Assembly: GCA_016839585.1 (NCBI GenBank)
Contig: JAEOTZ010000018.1
Location: 1-64,000 of the forward strand
Direction: 5' to 3'
Length of the DNA stretch: 64,000 nt
Source of the DNA: Promethearchaeota archaeon
Lineage (GTDB): Archaea; Asgardarchaeota; Lokiarchaeia; Sigyniarchaeales; SOKP01
The position numbers and the translations under genes are program-made. Shown here piece by piece: positions 8,920 through 16,998 of this stretch. A model generated the notes under the pieces. The model did not search any database, was not told the DNA's origin, and was given only the letters and a program-made list of their open reading frames with translations. Position 1 is the stretch's first letter; each line of letters begins with the position of its first letter.

Positions 8920-9636
8920 ATGCCCAATAAAAAAGAGAAAGTAATAACTAGAATACAAGAGCTTGAAAGCATAAATTTAGCGAGAGAAGAAGATAGAGAT
9001 CTTGTAGTACAAACGAAGAAAGAGGTTGAGAAAGATAATGAGTTATTAGCTTTGCAAATAAATCAAGAATTAAGAAAAAATAATATTAAATCTATTGATG
9101 TTGTGGGAGCTATTGGCGCGGGTAAAACTGCAATATTAGAAAAAATTGTTGAAATTATCGCTTCTAAATATAGAATCTTAGTAATATGCGGAGATATTAC
9201 TACAAGAGTTGATGCTGATAGAATACAATCTCATAATGCTGAAACGATTCAAATAAATACTGGTCGTGAATGTGCTTTAAATGCTTATCATATTTATCAA
9301 ATAATTAAAAATAAAGATCTTAAGAATTATGATCTAATATTTATAGAAAATGTAGGGAATTTAATTTGCCCTTCAGATTTCATTCTTGGAACAGATAAAA
9401 GAATTATTATTGTCTCTATAACTGAAGGAGAATGGGTTATTGAAAAACATCCCATGCTATTTAAAATGTCTCAAATTGCTGTCATAAACAAAATTGACCT
9501 TGCTAAGAGATTAGGTACAAATGTAGAAAAAATGATAGATGATGCAAAAAAAATTAATCCGAACATTGAAGTTATAACTACAAGTGCTAAAACAGGAGAA
9601 AATATAACGAAATTAATTGAAAAATTAGAATTGTAA
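8920..9636 (+). CDS. hypB: HypB-like hydrogenase nickel-insertion GTPase
   Basis: A 238-residue SIMIBI-class GTPase of the HypB family, which loads nickel into [NiFe] hydrogenases. The P-loop GAIGAGKT is at about residues 63-70, with a CGDI switch, FIENVGNLICPSDF, and the NKID guanine motif. HypB proteins bind metal with a Cys-His pair plus a distant Cys (C95, H96, C127 in the Methanocaldococcus protein). Here the Cys pair is present with the same 32-residue spacing (C118 and C150), but the histidine is alanine (A119, in RECALNA). It therefore lacks one established metal ligand. No HypA or other hyp genes are nearby. A related carbon-monoxide-dehydrogenase or other nickel-enzyme maturase is an alternative. 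Confidence 0.82.
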   Translation: MPNKKEKVITRIQELESINLAREEDRDLVVQTKKEVEKDNELLALQINQELRKNNIKSIDVVGAIGAGKTAILEKIVEIIASKYRILVICGDITTRVDADRIQSHNAETIQINTGRECALNAYHIYQIIKNKDLKNYDLIFIENVGNLICPSDFILGTDKRIIIVSITEGEWVIEKHPMLFKMSQIAVINKIDLAKRLGTNVEKMIDDAKKINPNIEVITTSAKTGENITKLIEKLEL

Positions 9637-9657
9637 TAAATTATTGACGATAAAAAA

Positions 9658-10080
9658 ATGAAAGAGAAATTAGAAGAAATCGAAGAATTAGTTAATGAAA
9701 TAGAAGTCGATATACTAAAACTCCAAAGTTTATTTTCTAATTTTTTAAAAAAACATTTAAAAGGGCTAATTATTGAAAATTATATAGGTGAATATCCCAC
9801 TTTTATGGAACCCGTAATTCTTGGAGAAAAAGTCAAAATTGGAGATGATGTACTTATAGGTCCTTATGTTTATATTGGAGATAATTCAGAAATTGGAAAT
9901 TATGCAGAGCTATCTAACACAATTATTTTTGATAACGTTAGAGTAGGAACTAATATCAAATTGGATAATTGTATTGTTACAAAGAATTGTAAACTTAATT
10001 TTAATAATTCAAATATAAAAAATTGCATATTAAAAGGAATTGCTAATTCAGAAAAAGAAGTACTAAAAATTTACTTTTAA
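9658..10080 (+). CDS. Left-handed beta-helix (hexapeptide repeat) protein
   Basis: A 140-residue protein. An N-terminal helical/coiled segment (residues 1-45, rich in Glu, Leu and Lys) is followed by hexapeptide repeats of the left-handed beta-helix fold (GEKVKIGDDVLIGPYVYIGD, SEIGNYAEL, NVRVGTNIKLDNCIV). This resembles the C-terminal domain of NDP-sugar pyrophosphorylases without the catalytic domain. No catalytic residues are apparent. It lies 21 bases downstream of hypB and is probably co-transcribed. It could be a scaffold or regulatory subunit of a nucleotidyltransferase. Confidence 0.78.
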   Translation: MKEKLEEIEELVNEIEVDILKLQSLFSNFLKKHLKGLIIENYIGEYPTFMEPVILGEKVKIGDDVLIGPYVYIGDNSEIGNYAELSNTIIFDNVRVGTNIKLDNCIVTKNCKLNFNNSNIKNCILKGIANSEKEVLKIYF

Positions 10081-10104
10081 ATTTCAGCTTGATGGATTAT
10101 TAAC

Positions 10105-10248
10105 TTGAAGAATAAAAAATATTTTGAAACCAATATAAAAAGATGGAATGAACTAGTAGATATAAATCTTGAATCAGAGTGGTATGATTTCAAAGGATTT
10201 ATGGAAGGTAAAAAATCTCTACTTCCGATAGAAATTAAAGAATATTGA
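10105..10248 (+). pseudogene. Truncated N-terminal fragment of a class I SAM methyltransferase
   Basis: Translation from the TTG at 10105 gives 47 residues ending at a TGA at 10246. The segment KRWNELVDINLESEWYDFKG followed by FMEGKKSLLPIEI matches the characteristic start of a family of SAM methyltransferases, which normally continue with the glycine-rich SAM-binding motif. Here the SAM-binding region is absent: the next gene, thyX, starts 14 bases later. I read this as the 5' remnant of a deleted methyltransferase gene. UGA as selenocysteine was considered but nothing methyltransferase-like follows in frame. Confidence 0.6.
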
Positions 10249-10261
10249 TGTAAATTGAAAA

Positions 10262-10891
10262 ATGATGAAAATTGAATTATTATTTATTACACCAGATGCA
10301 GAAAGGTTAATTGAATCTGCTGGACGCACATCCTATTTATCTTTCAATAAACAAGGAAAAGATTCTGATAAAAAATTTGTACGTATGCTTATTAAAAGGG
10401 GGCATCTTTCAGTAATAGAACATGCTTATGCTACGTTCAGAATTTCAGGTGTTTCAAGAGCATTAACACATCAATTAGTAAGACACAGGTTCTCATCAAT
10501 TACTCAGCAATCTCAAAGATATGTAAATGAAAATAATTTTAATTATATTGAACCAGAATCCGTTAGAAATAATCCGAAAGCTCATAGCATTTTCGTGAAT
10601 CTTATGGAAAAAATTAGAGACACTTACATCAAACTAAAAGATCAAGGTATTAAAAAGGAGGATGCTCGTTTTATACTTCCAAATGCAACTGAAAGTCAAT
10701 TAGTGTTAACCGCGAATTTGAGAGAATGGAGGCATATTATTGAATTAAGGGGAGATCCTGCCGCTCAGTGGGAAATACGAAAAATGGCATTAGAAATTTT
10801 AAAAATATTCAAGAAATATGTACCAACGATTTTTGAAGATCTTGTAATAAACGAAGAGAAATTAATTATAGAAAAAATTAACATATCTTAA
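10262..10891 (+). CDS. thyX: Flavin-dependent thymidylate synthase ThyX
   Basis: A 209-residue ThyX, which makes dTMP from dUMP with methylenetetrahydrofolate (or an archaeal equivalent) and FAD. The ThyX signature is R74-H75-R76 in VRHRFSSITQQSQRYV, i.e. RHR with the two following serines and the arginine. Further conserved segments are SVIEHAYATFRISGVSRA and the C-terminal LRGDPAAQWEIR. The length is normal. Two ATGs in tandem (10262 and 10265) are both possible starts. A T-run at 10922-10930 just after the gene may end the transcript. Confidence 0.95.
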   Translation: MMKIELLFITPDAERLIESAGRTSYLSFNKQGKDSDKKFVRMLIKRGHLSVIEHAYATFRISGVSRALTHQLVRHRFSSITQQSQRYVNENNFNYIEPESVRNNPKAHSIFVNLMEKIRDTYIKLKDQGIKKEDARFILPNATESQLVLTANLREWRHIIELRGDPAAQWEIRKMALEILKIFKKYVPTIFEDLVINEEKLIIEKINIS

Positions 10892-10920
10892 AAATAAAAT
10901 TCTTCTAAATATTAATTTAG

Positions 10921-10971
10921 ATTTTTTTTTAGTAATTGATTAGAATCTTCGTGAAAGCACACTTTTACGAA
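10921..10971 (+). terminator. T-run plus stem-loop downstream of thyX
   Basis: About 30 bases after the thyX stop there is a run of nine T (10922-10930), the kind of U-tract that ends archaeal transcripts. Further on, 10948-10957 pairs with 10962-10971 around a CACA loop, a 10-bp stem with one G-T pair. The U-tract may be the terminator; the hairpin could be a processed 3' end or part of the promoter region of the next gene. Confidence 0.4.
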
Positions 10972-11094
10972 TTTCTATATTATAGAGGTAATCTCACAAT
11001 AATCTCTATATATTATGCAATGAAGTTCATATTCTAATAAGAATTTTTAAATTATAAACCAAAGTATTAATAGATATTGAGATAGGGATATAAT

Positions 11095-11697
11095 ATGGCA
11101 TTTAAGAAAGAAGCAATATATATAATCACTACTACTATTAGTTTATATATTCTCATTTTAGTTTTGATCTTTTTAGAACCAATTGAAGATGGTCTCAACT
11201 TCATTATTCGATTTGCAGCATTAATGGGTTTTACTTCAATGTTTGTAGCAACTATTATGACTCCATTTATGGTCCAATTGTACAAAATTTTTGGAAAACC
11301 GTTTATTAAAATACATCATCTCTATTCTATTGCGGGACTTATATTGATAACACTTCATCCAGTAGCATTTGCTATTTCTAAAGTAGATATTACTGTTTTT
11401 ATGCCAGTGTTTTACCCTTGGTATGATTTTTGGTCTTTAGGAGGGCGTGTTGCTCTGATACTGATATATATTGCAGTTTTAGGGGCTTTAATAAGGAAAA
11501 AGATCACTAAAAATTGGAGATTACTTCATGTACTAAATTACATAGCACTATTTCTAGCTTATATCCATGGAGTTCTCATAGGAACAGATTTTAAAACTAT
11601 TGGTATTTTAATTATATTTACTGCGATGGTAATTTTAAGCTTTAGCGTTTTAATTATTAAGCGATATCTGAACTATAAAAGGAAAAAAAAGGATTAG
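11095..11697 (+). CDS. Ferric-reductase-like transmembrane protein
   Basis: A 200-residue membrane protein with about six spans. The histidine-bearing helices (IKIHHLYSIAGL with LHP, and LLHVLNYIALFLAYIHG) have the pattern of ferric-reductase/YedZ-type b-heme domains, where paired histidines on adjacent helices bind heme. There is no FAD or NAD domain attached, so it would act only as the membrane heme module or as a partner of another redox protein. It is preceded by an AT-rich promoter region of 200 bases and followed by a convergent ABC transporter. The heme assignment is inferred from the histidine pattern. Confidence 0.72.
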   Translation: MAFKKEAIYIITTTISLYILILVLIFLEPIEDGLNFIIRFAALMGFTSMFVATIMTPFMVQLYKIFGKPFIKIHHLYSIAGLILITLHPVAFAISKVDITVFMPVFYPWYDFWSLGGRVALILIYIAVLGALIRKKITKNWRLLHVLNYIALFLAYIHGVLIGTDFKTIGILIIFTAMVILSFSVLIIKRYLNYKRKKKD

Positions 11698-11743
11698 AAT
11701 TTTTTATTTGAAAACTAAAAAAGGTATTGCAATATATTAATTA

Positions 11744-12592
11744 TTATTTATTTTGAATATCTTTTCTTTCAAAGATAAAGACTGAGAGTAAAATAGGCAT
11801 AATCGAGAGTATCAATACAACCATTGAAAAGGAATAGATAAATGCGCCAATATTTGGGTCTTTAGGAATCCCTCCTTTTACAAATATTCCTGCTTCTCCT
11901 CCTGAAATAAACCCTAGAACTATATTAATATGATGGGACAAAGAGATATTATTAAGAACGTCAGCAGTATTTTTTGGTAGATAAATAGTTAGGAAATCGA
12001 GAATCATCCATAAAATAAGAAAGATGATCGTTCCAAGACTAGCCATAGAGGGTCTTTTACTTAAAACAGAAAAAAGTACTGCAATTGAAGTATAAACAAT
12101 AGCATAAAATAATATAACAGTAAGATACCCTATTAAAATGTTTAAATCAGCGATACCAATACCAATAAGAATGAAAGATAACACCATCACGAGGAAATTT
12201 AAAGTTAGGAGTGGTAAAAATATAACCATAAATGAGAATAATTTTCCCATTATTATTTCCCATCGGTGTAAAGGTTTTGAAATTAACAGCGTAAGCATTC
12301 CTCTCTCTTTTTCTCCAGCTATAAAATCACTACTATGTAATACAGCCACCAATGCTATTGGGAAGGTTGTTATATCAATGAAGGACATCATGCAGATCGT
12401 GGGATTAATTTCGGTAAGTGGTTCTGGAAACATTGCAGTCATCTGTTGAAGGATACTTGGATCTTCATACATCATCCAGGAAAACCATATATTTAGTACA
12501 ACAGGTAATAATAACAAAACAAGGTATATTATAAATCTCTTTGATAATATAGTATCTCTTATCTCCCGTTTAATAATTACTTCTAATGCCAT
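11744..12592 (-). CDS. ABC-2 type transporter permease
   Basis: A 282-residue permease with six predicted spans and the ABC-2 features: a cytosolic N-terminus (IIKREIRDTILSKRF), a large extracytoplasmic loop after span 1, and the coupling segment GEKERGMLTLLISKPLHR with the conserved E-R-G-T/M-L pattern. It resembles NosY-type exporters. It starts 1 base after the end of the ATPase gene on the same strand, so the two form one exporter operon. The cargo is unknown. Confidence 0.88.
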   Translation of the reverse strand: MALEVIIKREIRDTILSKRFIIYLVLLLLPVVLNIWFSWMMYEDPSILQQMTAMFPEPLTEINPTICMMSFIDITTFPIALVAVLHSSDFIAGEKERGMLTLLISKPLHRWEIIMGKLFSFMVIFLPLLTLNFLVMVLSFILIGIGIADLNILIGYLTVILFYAIVYTSIAVLFSVLSKRPSMASLGTIIFLILWMILDFLTIYLPKNTADVLNNISLSHHINIVLGFISGGEAGIFVKGGIPKDPNIGAFIYSFSMVVLILSIMPILLSVFIFERKDIQNK

Positions 12593-12593
12593 T

Positions 12594-13322
12594 TTAGTTC
12601 CAATCGCCTTTAATAGTATTTTTATACAATTCTTCTAAACTTTCTGAAATCTCTTCTAAAATTACTTCTGCTTTTATTTTACCTTTCTCGATAATTACGA
12701 CGATATCACTTATTTTTTCAGTTATAGGAAGTATGTGAGTTGTAATTAAAATTGTATTTCCTTTTCTAGCATAATCAGAAATCATTTCTAAGACTTTTTC
12801 ACGGGCTAGTGGGTCTAAATCAGACGTAGGCTCGTCTAAAAATACAACTTCAGGATCCGCAACAAAAGCTTGAGCAATTGCTAATCGTTGCTTCATTCCT
12901 GCTGAATAAGTTTCTATCTTTGAATGACCTCTCTCTGACAACCCAACCTTCTTAAGAAAAGTGCTTGCTTTCTTTTTAGCTTCAGACTTTTCAATACCTC
13001 CAAGTTCTGCCATATATTGCAAGAATCTAAATCCACTCATGCTTTTATAAAAACCAGAGTCTTCAGGCAGATATCCTATCTTTTCACGTGCTTTTAGAGG
13101 GTTTTTTTGGATATCTTTACCTAATATCTTAGCTGATCCTGATGTTGGTTTTAAAGCACAAATTAACATTTCGATCAATGTAGTTTTTCCAGCTCCATTT
13201 GGTCCAACTATGCCACATATTTCTCCTCTCTTAACTTTTAAATTCAATTTATCAACAGCAATAAAATCGTTGAATTTTTTGGTTAAGTTGTTCGTTATTA
13301 TAGCATATTCCATTTTAGACAT
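12594..13322 (-). CDS. ABC transporter ATP-binding protein
   Basis: A 242-residue ATPase of the ABC-2/drug-exporter class. Walker A is GPNGAGKTT (residues 40-48), the Q-loop region is GYLPEDSGFY, the signature is YSAGMKQRL, Walker B is VVFLDEPTSDLDP, and the switch His is in TTHIL. The ATG at 13322 (MSKMEYA) or the internal ATG nine bases in could be used. It lies directly upstream of the permease gene. Probable function is export of a lipid, peptide or drug. Confidence 0.93.
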   Translation of the reverse strand: MSKMEYAIITNNLTKKFNDFIAVDKLNLKVKRGEICGIVGPNGAGKTTLIEMLICALKPTSGSAKILGKDIQKNPLKAREKIGYLPEDSGFYKSMSGFRFLQYMAELGGIEKSEAKKKASTFLKKVGLSERGHSKIETYSAGMKQRLAIAQAFVADPEVVFLDEPTSDLDPLAREKVLEMISDYARKGNTILITTHILPITEKISDIVVIIEKGKIKAEVILEEISESLEELYKNTIKGDWN

Positions 13323-13396
13323 TTAAATAAAATATGGTATAACCTTTTAAAAATTTTGATAGTTCACTGAGATTTTCTTTAAAAACTGGAAAAGAA

Positions 13397-14266
13397 TTAA
13401 TTTCTATAATGTAGATGTTTTTTCTCTTTTTCAATCTTAATTAGTAATTTTCCAGCTGTTTTATGGCTCATTACTTGTAAATATGATAATAACCACCACC
13501 ATCGTGGCACAAATACTTCTCTTTTATATTTACGTGATGCTTTCATAACACGTTCAGCAACATCCTTAGCTTCAACATATTGATATAAAAAGCCTCTTTT
13601 TTGGTATTTTCTTGCCCATTCCTTCATTTCTGGTGTAGAATCCCAAAATTTTGTTTTAGCAGGAGCGGAACAGATGGTTATTACTTGAATGTTATGATTT
13701 TGCATTCGATATTCTAATCGAACTGAATCTGCTAAACCTACTACAGCATGTTTACTCATGCTATATGCTGCTAAATTGGGAATACCAGTTTTTCCTGCGG
13801 AACTTGCTGAGAAAATCAATTGACCTTCACGTCTTTCAGGGTATTTTTTTGTTGGTGCAGGTCGTCCAATATAAGGAAATGCTGCTTGAAGAACCAACCA
13901 CATTCCATCAGTATTGACAGACATTATTTTACGATACTCTTCAAAAGAGCCTTGATTTGTAATTGAACAGGTACTTCCTATTCCTGCATTGTTGAATAAA
14001 ATATCGATATATTTTTCCTTTATTCCAATTTTTTTAATTTCAGATTCTATTTGTTCTCTATTGGTGACATTAAATGCCATCTTTTCAACGTATTCAGCAC
14101 CTAAATTTTTAATTTCTTCTGTTAGTTCATCTAAGGGTGGACCAGGAAGATCTAATAAATACATCTTCATTCCTAAGGGTGCAAAAAGTCTACATACTTC
14201 ACTGCCAATATCACCACTCGCTCCTGTAATTACGAATACTTTTCCTTTATACCATTTCTTTTTCAT
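13397..14266 (-). CDS. SDR-family oxidoreductase
   Basis: A 289-residue short-chain dehydrogenase. It has ITGASGDIGSEV for the cofactor, LFNNAGIG, a serine in SASSAG, and the catalytic Tyr-x3-Lys in AAYSMSKHAVVGL. LLDLPG after strand 2 suggests NAD. The C-terminal tail is basic and hydrophobic (FVPRWWWLLSYLQVMSHK), as in membrane-associated SDRs that act on lipids or steroids. It is unrelated in detail to the SDR pair at 704-2353. It is followed closely on the same strand after the cyclophilin-like gene at 14285. Confidence 0.9.
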   Translation of the reverse strand: MKKKWYKGKVFVITGASGDIGSEVCRLFAPLGMKMYLLDLPGPPLDELTEEIKNLGAEYVEKMAFNVTNREQIESEIKKIGIKEKYIDILFNNAGIGSTCSITNQGSFEEYRKIMSVNTDGMWLVLQAAFPYIGRPAPTKKYPERREGQLIFSASSAGKTGIPNLAAYSMSKHAVVGLADSVRLEYRMQNHNIQVITICSAPAKTKFWDSTPEMKEWARKYQKRGFLYQYVEAKDVAERVMKASRKYKREVFVPRWWWLLSYLQVMSHKTAGKLLIKIEKEKKHLHYRN

Positions 14267-14284
14267 ATTTAGAATTCTTCCTCG

Positions 14285-14665
14285 TTACTCTCCTTTTTTT
14301 ACAATACCTGAAAATGAAGAGAATTGTTTAAAAACACTTACATTTCCTTCTATTTTAGCAAAAATATTTACAGCAGAGGCTGCTTTTGGTTTATCAGATG
14401 TACTTACTGGGGTTCTTCCAAAGAAAATACAAAAACCAGTTCCACTTGGCCAATATCCAATGTCTCCAATTTCACATTCAACTTGAGAGTTTTCCTCTTC
14501 AAGTTTTACTGGAATAGGACCATATAATTCTTCACCCCATCTTGCCAAATCTAATTCTAAGGGAAGACTATCCCAGATCGCTTTACATGTTTCAGGATTC
14601 TTTTCAAGTAATAACTTAGCTTTAACTCTTCCTATTTTTTCATTTTCAATGATTAAATAATCCAT
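14285..14665 (-). CDS. Cyclophilin-like fold protein
   Basis: A 126-residue protein from the ATG at 14665; a GTG 12 bases upstream is an alternative start. It resembles the archaeal/bacterial cyclophilin-like family (Pfam Cyclophil_like): DSLPLELDLARWGEELYGPIP followed by GDIGYWPSGTGFCIFFGRTP. Members share the beta-barrel of cyclophilins but lack proven prolyl isomerase activity. It is 18 bases upstream of the SDR gene on the same strand and probably co-transcribed with it. Confidence 0.78.
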   Translation of the reverse strand: MDYLIIENEKIGRVKAKLLLEKNPETCKAIWDSLPLELDLARWGEELYGPIPVKLEEENSQVECEIGDIGYWPSGTGFCIFFGRTPVSTSDKPKAASAVNIFAKIEGNVSVFKQFSSFSGIVKKGE

Positions 14666-14787
14666 GAAGTAAATCACATTTTTTTAATTGAATTATACTA
14701 ACTTTTATTGATTTTAAAGATTTAATTATCAAAGATATAAAAATTTTTATTCTTATGAAAAACATATAAGATTCTTAGCTATCATCA

Positions 14788-15618
14788 ATGATTTTGGAAA
14801 AAACTGTAGAACTAGTAAAAAAAATCTATAAATATCATAAGATTGTTCCACCTAAAATTACAAAAGTGGTTATCGGATTAGGTTATACAGGAGTAGAAGC
14901 AACAGCTTATTCTTATGAACCATTCTTAGGTTTAGCTTATACTTTACCAAGAGTAATTAAAAAAACTGATTGTAATAAAATTAATTTTGCGGGATCTCTT
15001 ACCGATAGATCTTTACTAGAAGTATTACAATGGTCATATGAGCCACCAAGCTTAAAAAAAATTATTGGAATAGCTACATTGAATGCAGTGTCTCAACATA
15101 TATTTCAAATTGCTAAGGATAATGATTGGGGGAATCCATATATTAGAATCAAAGAAAATCTTATAGACTTTCTAAAAATCGAAAAAAATACAAAAATAAC
15201 ATTTATTGGGTTTGTAAAGCCGATGATCCATAAGATAAGGAGAATTACACAAAATATCCTAATTATTGAAGACAATCCTTCTATCTCTACAAGTTTTAAT
15301 AATTGCATTATCAAGAATGATATTAAACAGTTAGATAAAAAGGAATTATCCACGGATATTCTATTTTGTACTGGTACAGCGTTAATAAATGATACATTTG
15401 AGGAGATCTTAGAATTATTTAAAAGAAATGTTCGTTGTATCTCAATTATTGGTCCTAGCGCTAGTATGATTCCAGATATCTTATTTGATTATGGCGTTGA
15501 TATTGTAGGAGGATTGAAGATTATAGAATCAGAGGCTACTATGAAGGTTATCCAAGAAGGTGGGGGAACAAGATTATTTAAGAAATTTGGAATTAAATAT
15601 AACTTAATTCCAGAATAA
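14788..15618 (+). CDS. DUF364-like putative heavy-metal chelation protein
   Basis: A 276-residue protein resembling the DUF4213/DUF364 family, described as putative heavy-metal chelation proteins. An N-terminal domain with VVIGLGYTGVEATAYSYEPFLGLAYT is followed by a Rossmann-like domain (KITFIGFVKPMIHKI, DILFCTGTALINDTFEEIL, ISIIGPSASMIPDILFDYGVD). Members typically sit near metal-transport or metal-cofactor genes. Neighbours here give no clear link. The gene is divergent from the cyclophilin-like gene. Confidence 0.75.
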   Translation: MILEKTVELVKKIYKYHKIVPPKITKVVIGLGYTGVEATAYSYEPFLGLAYTLPRVIKKTDCNKINFAGSLTDRSLLEVLQWSYEPPSLKKIIGIATLNAVSQHIFQIAKDNDWGNPYIRIKENLIDFLKIEKNTKITFIGFVKPMIHKIRRITQNILIIEDNPSISTSFNNCIIKNDIKQLDKKELSTDILFCTGTALINDTFEEILELFKRNVRCISIIGPSASMIPDILFDYGVDIVGGLKIIESEATMKVIQEGGGTRLFKKFGIKYNLIPE

Positions 15619-15757
15619 TGGTTTTCTTTAAATTAAAAGATAGTTTTGCGATACGTAAATTTTAATAATTAGATAACTGAAAACTAATTAATTAAAGAAA
15701 TTTAAAATACATTAATAAAAAATAAGCTATTTAGCTCATTTTATCAATTTGGTTAAA

Positions 15758-16282
15758 ATGTCTGACATAATATATTCATTAAAAGTAATTATAATCGGTC
15801 CTGGAGCTGTAGGAAAAACTAGTATTATAAATAGATTTGTAAAGGATGAATTTATATTAAAATATAAATTGACTATTGGTACAGATTTTCTAACAAAAAC
15901 TTTTGAATACAAACCGAATAAAAAAGCAAAGCTGCAGATTTGGGATATTGGGGGTCAAGAAAGATTTAAATTCTTACGTAGAAGTTTCTATGATGGTGCT
16001 AATGGTGCATTTTTAGTTTTTGATCTTTCAAGAGGACATACATATATAGAAATAAAAAAATGGCTCACTGAAATGTATCAAATTATGGAAAAGAAAATAC
16101 CTTTCATATTAGTAGGGAACAAATCTGATTTAATTGCGGAAATTGGTGAGTTAATAAATCGAAATGAAGTAGAAATGTTTGTCAAAGGAGAAAAAAGTAT
16201 TTACATAGAAACATCAGCAAAGACAGGAGATAATGTTGAACAGGCTTTCATTGAATTAATTCAGAGAATGATTAGAAAATAA
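15758..16282 (+). CDS. Ras/Rab-like small GTPase (copy 1)
   Basis: A 174-residue Ras-superfamily GTPase. G1 is GPGAVGKTS (14-22), the effector region ends LTIGTDFLTKT with the G2 Thr, G3 is WDIGGQERF, G4 is GNKSDL and G5 is ETSAKTG. All motifs needed for GTP binding and hydrolysis are present, including the catalytic Gln. There is no C-terminal cysteine, so it is not prenylated in the eukaryotic way. The WDIGGQERFKFLRRSFY stretch is Rab-like. The ATG at 15758 is preferred over a TTG at 15749. Expansion of such GTPases is a hallmark of Asgard genomes. It is followed by a paralogue. Confidence 0.95.
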   Translation: MSDIIYSLKVIIIGPGAVGKTSIINRFVKDEFILKYKLTIGTDFLTKTFEYKPNKKAKLQIWDIGGQERFKFLRRSFYDGANGAFLVFDLSRGHTYIEIKKWLTEMYQIMEKKIPFILVGNKSDLIAEIGELINRNEVEMFVKGEKSIYIETSAKTGDNVEQAFIELIQRMIRK

Positions 16283-16483
16283 TTCTTATCTTTCTGTTGT
16301 AAATGTAATTAAAAAGATTTAAAAACAAAATTTACTGAATTTTTTAGGGTGAAAAAAATGGATCTTATAGAAATCACTTTAGAAAACTTATCAAAAAAAT
16401 AGGAGCAAAAATTATTTAGATGATTATTTAAGTTGATATAAATATTAAGAATTGAGGAATAAAGAAAAAAATTCAAAAGATTT

Positions 16484-16996
16484 ATGTACAAGTATAAAGT
16501 TATCATAATCGGGCCTTCAGCTGTAGGAAAAACGAGTTTATTATATAGATTTGTTAAAAATGAATTCCAGTTGGAGTATAAACTAACTCTCGGAGCAAAT
16601 TTTTTATCGAAAACCTTGGAAATAAAACCAAAAAAGGCAGTCTATCTACAAATATGGGATATTGGGGGTCAAGAGAGATTTAAAATTCTGCATAAAAATT
16701 TCTATGAGGGTGCAAATGGGGCATTATTAGTTTTTGATCTTTCGAGAGAAAGTACCTTTAAAAAGATGAGGACTTGGCTTTTTGAAATGTATTTAATTAT
16801 GGGAACAAAAATACCTTTTATATTAGTTGGTAATAAAGTTGATTTATTTCCAGAAATTGGAAAAATAGTTAATAGAAATGCTGCCGAATGGTTTGCCAAG
16901 CAAGAAAATGCTTCATATATTGAAACTTCAGCAAAAACAGGCGATAATATTGAAGAAGCTTTCCTTGAGTTGGTTAATCAAATGATTAAAGATTAA
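16484..16996 (+). CDS. Ras/Rab-like small GTPase (copy 2)
   Basis: A 170-residue paralogue of the preceding GTPase with every G motif intact: GPSAVGKTS (10-18), WDIGGQERF, GNKVDL and ETSAKTG. The two genes differ mainly in switch I and helix regions, so they probably recognise different effectors. There is no lipidation signal. It is 201 bases after copy 1; the spacer is AT-rich. It converges with the SNF2 helicase gene, whose stop codon lies three bases beyond this gene's stop. Confidence 0.95.
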   Translation: MYKYKVIIIGPSAVGKTSLLYRFVKNEFQLEYKLTLGANFLSKTLEIKPKKAVYLQIWDIGGQERFKILHKNFYEGANGALLVFDLSRESTFKKMRTWLFEMYLIMGTKIPFILVGNKVDLFPEIGKIVNRNAAEWFAKQENASYIETSAKTGDNIEEAFLELVNQMIKD

Positions 16997-16998
16997 GG

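Noticed and set aside
10246-10248. UGA in the methyltransferase fragment as a further selenocysteine codon
   Set aside because: After the TGA the frame contains no methyltransferase-like sequence and soon stops; the thyX start lies only 14 bases on. A truncated pseudogene explains it better.
12138-12449. 103-residue plus-strand frame inside the ABC permease gene
   Set aside because: It is antisense to a well-supported permease and has no recognisable features.
13989-14527. Plus-strand frames opposite the SDR and cyclophilin-like genes
   Set aside because: They mirror the coding pattern of the minus-strand genes; no ribosome site or motif supports them.
16350-16402. Short ATG frame (MDLIEITLENLSKK) between the two GTPase genes
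   Set aside because: Only 14 codons, with no similarity to the neighbouring GTPases and no clear ribosome site.
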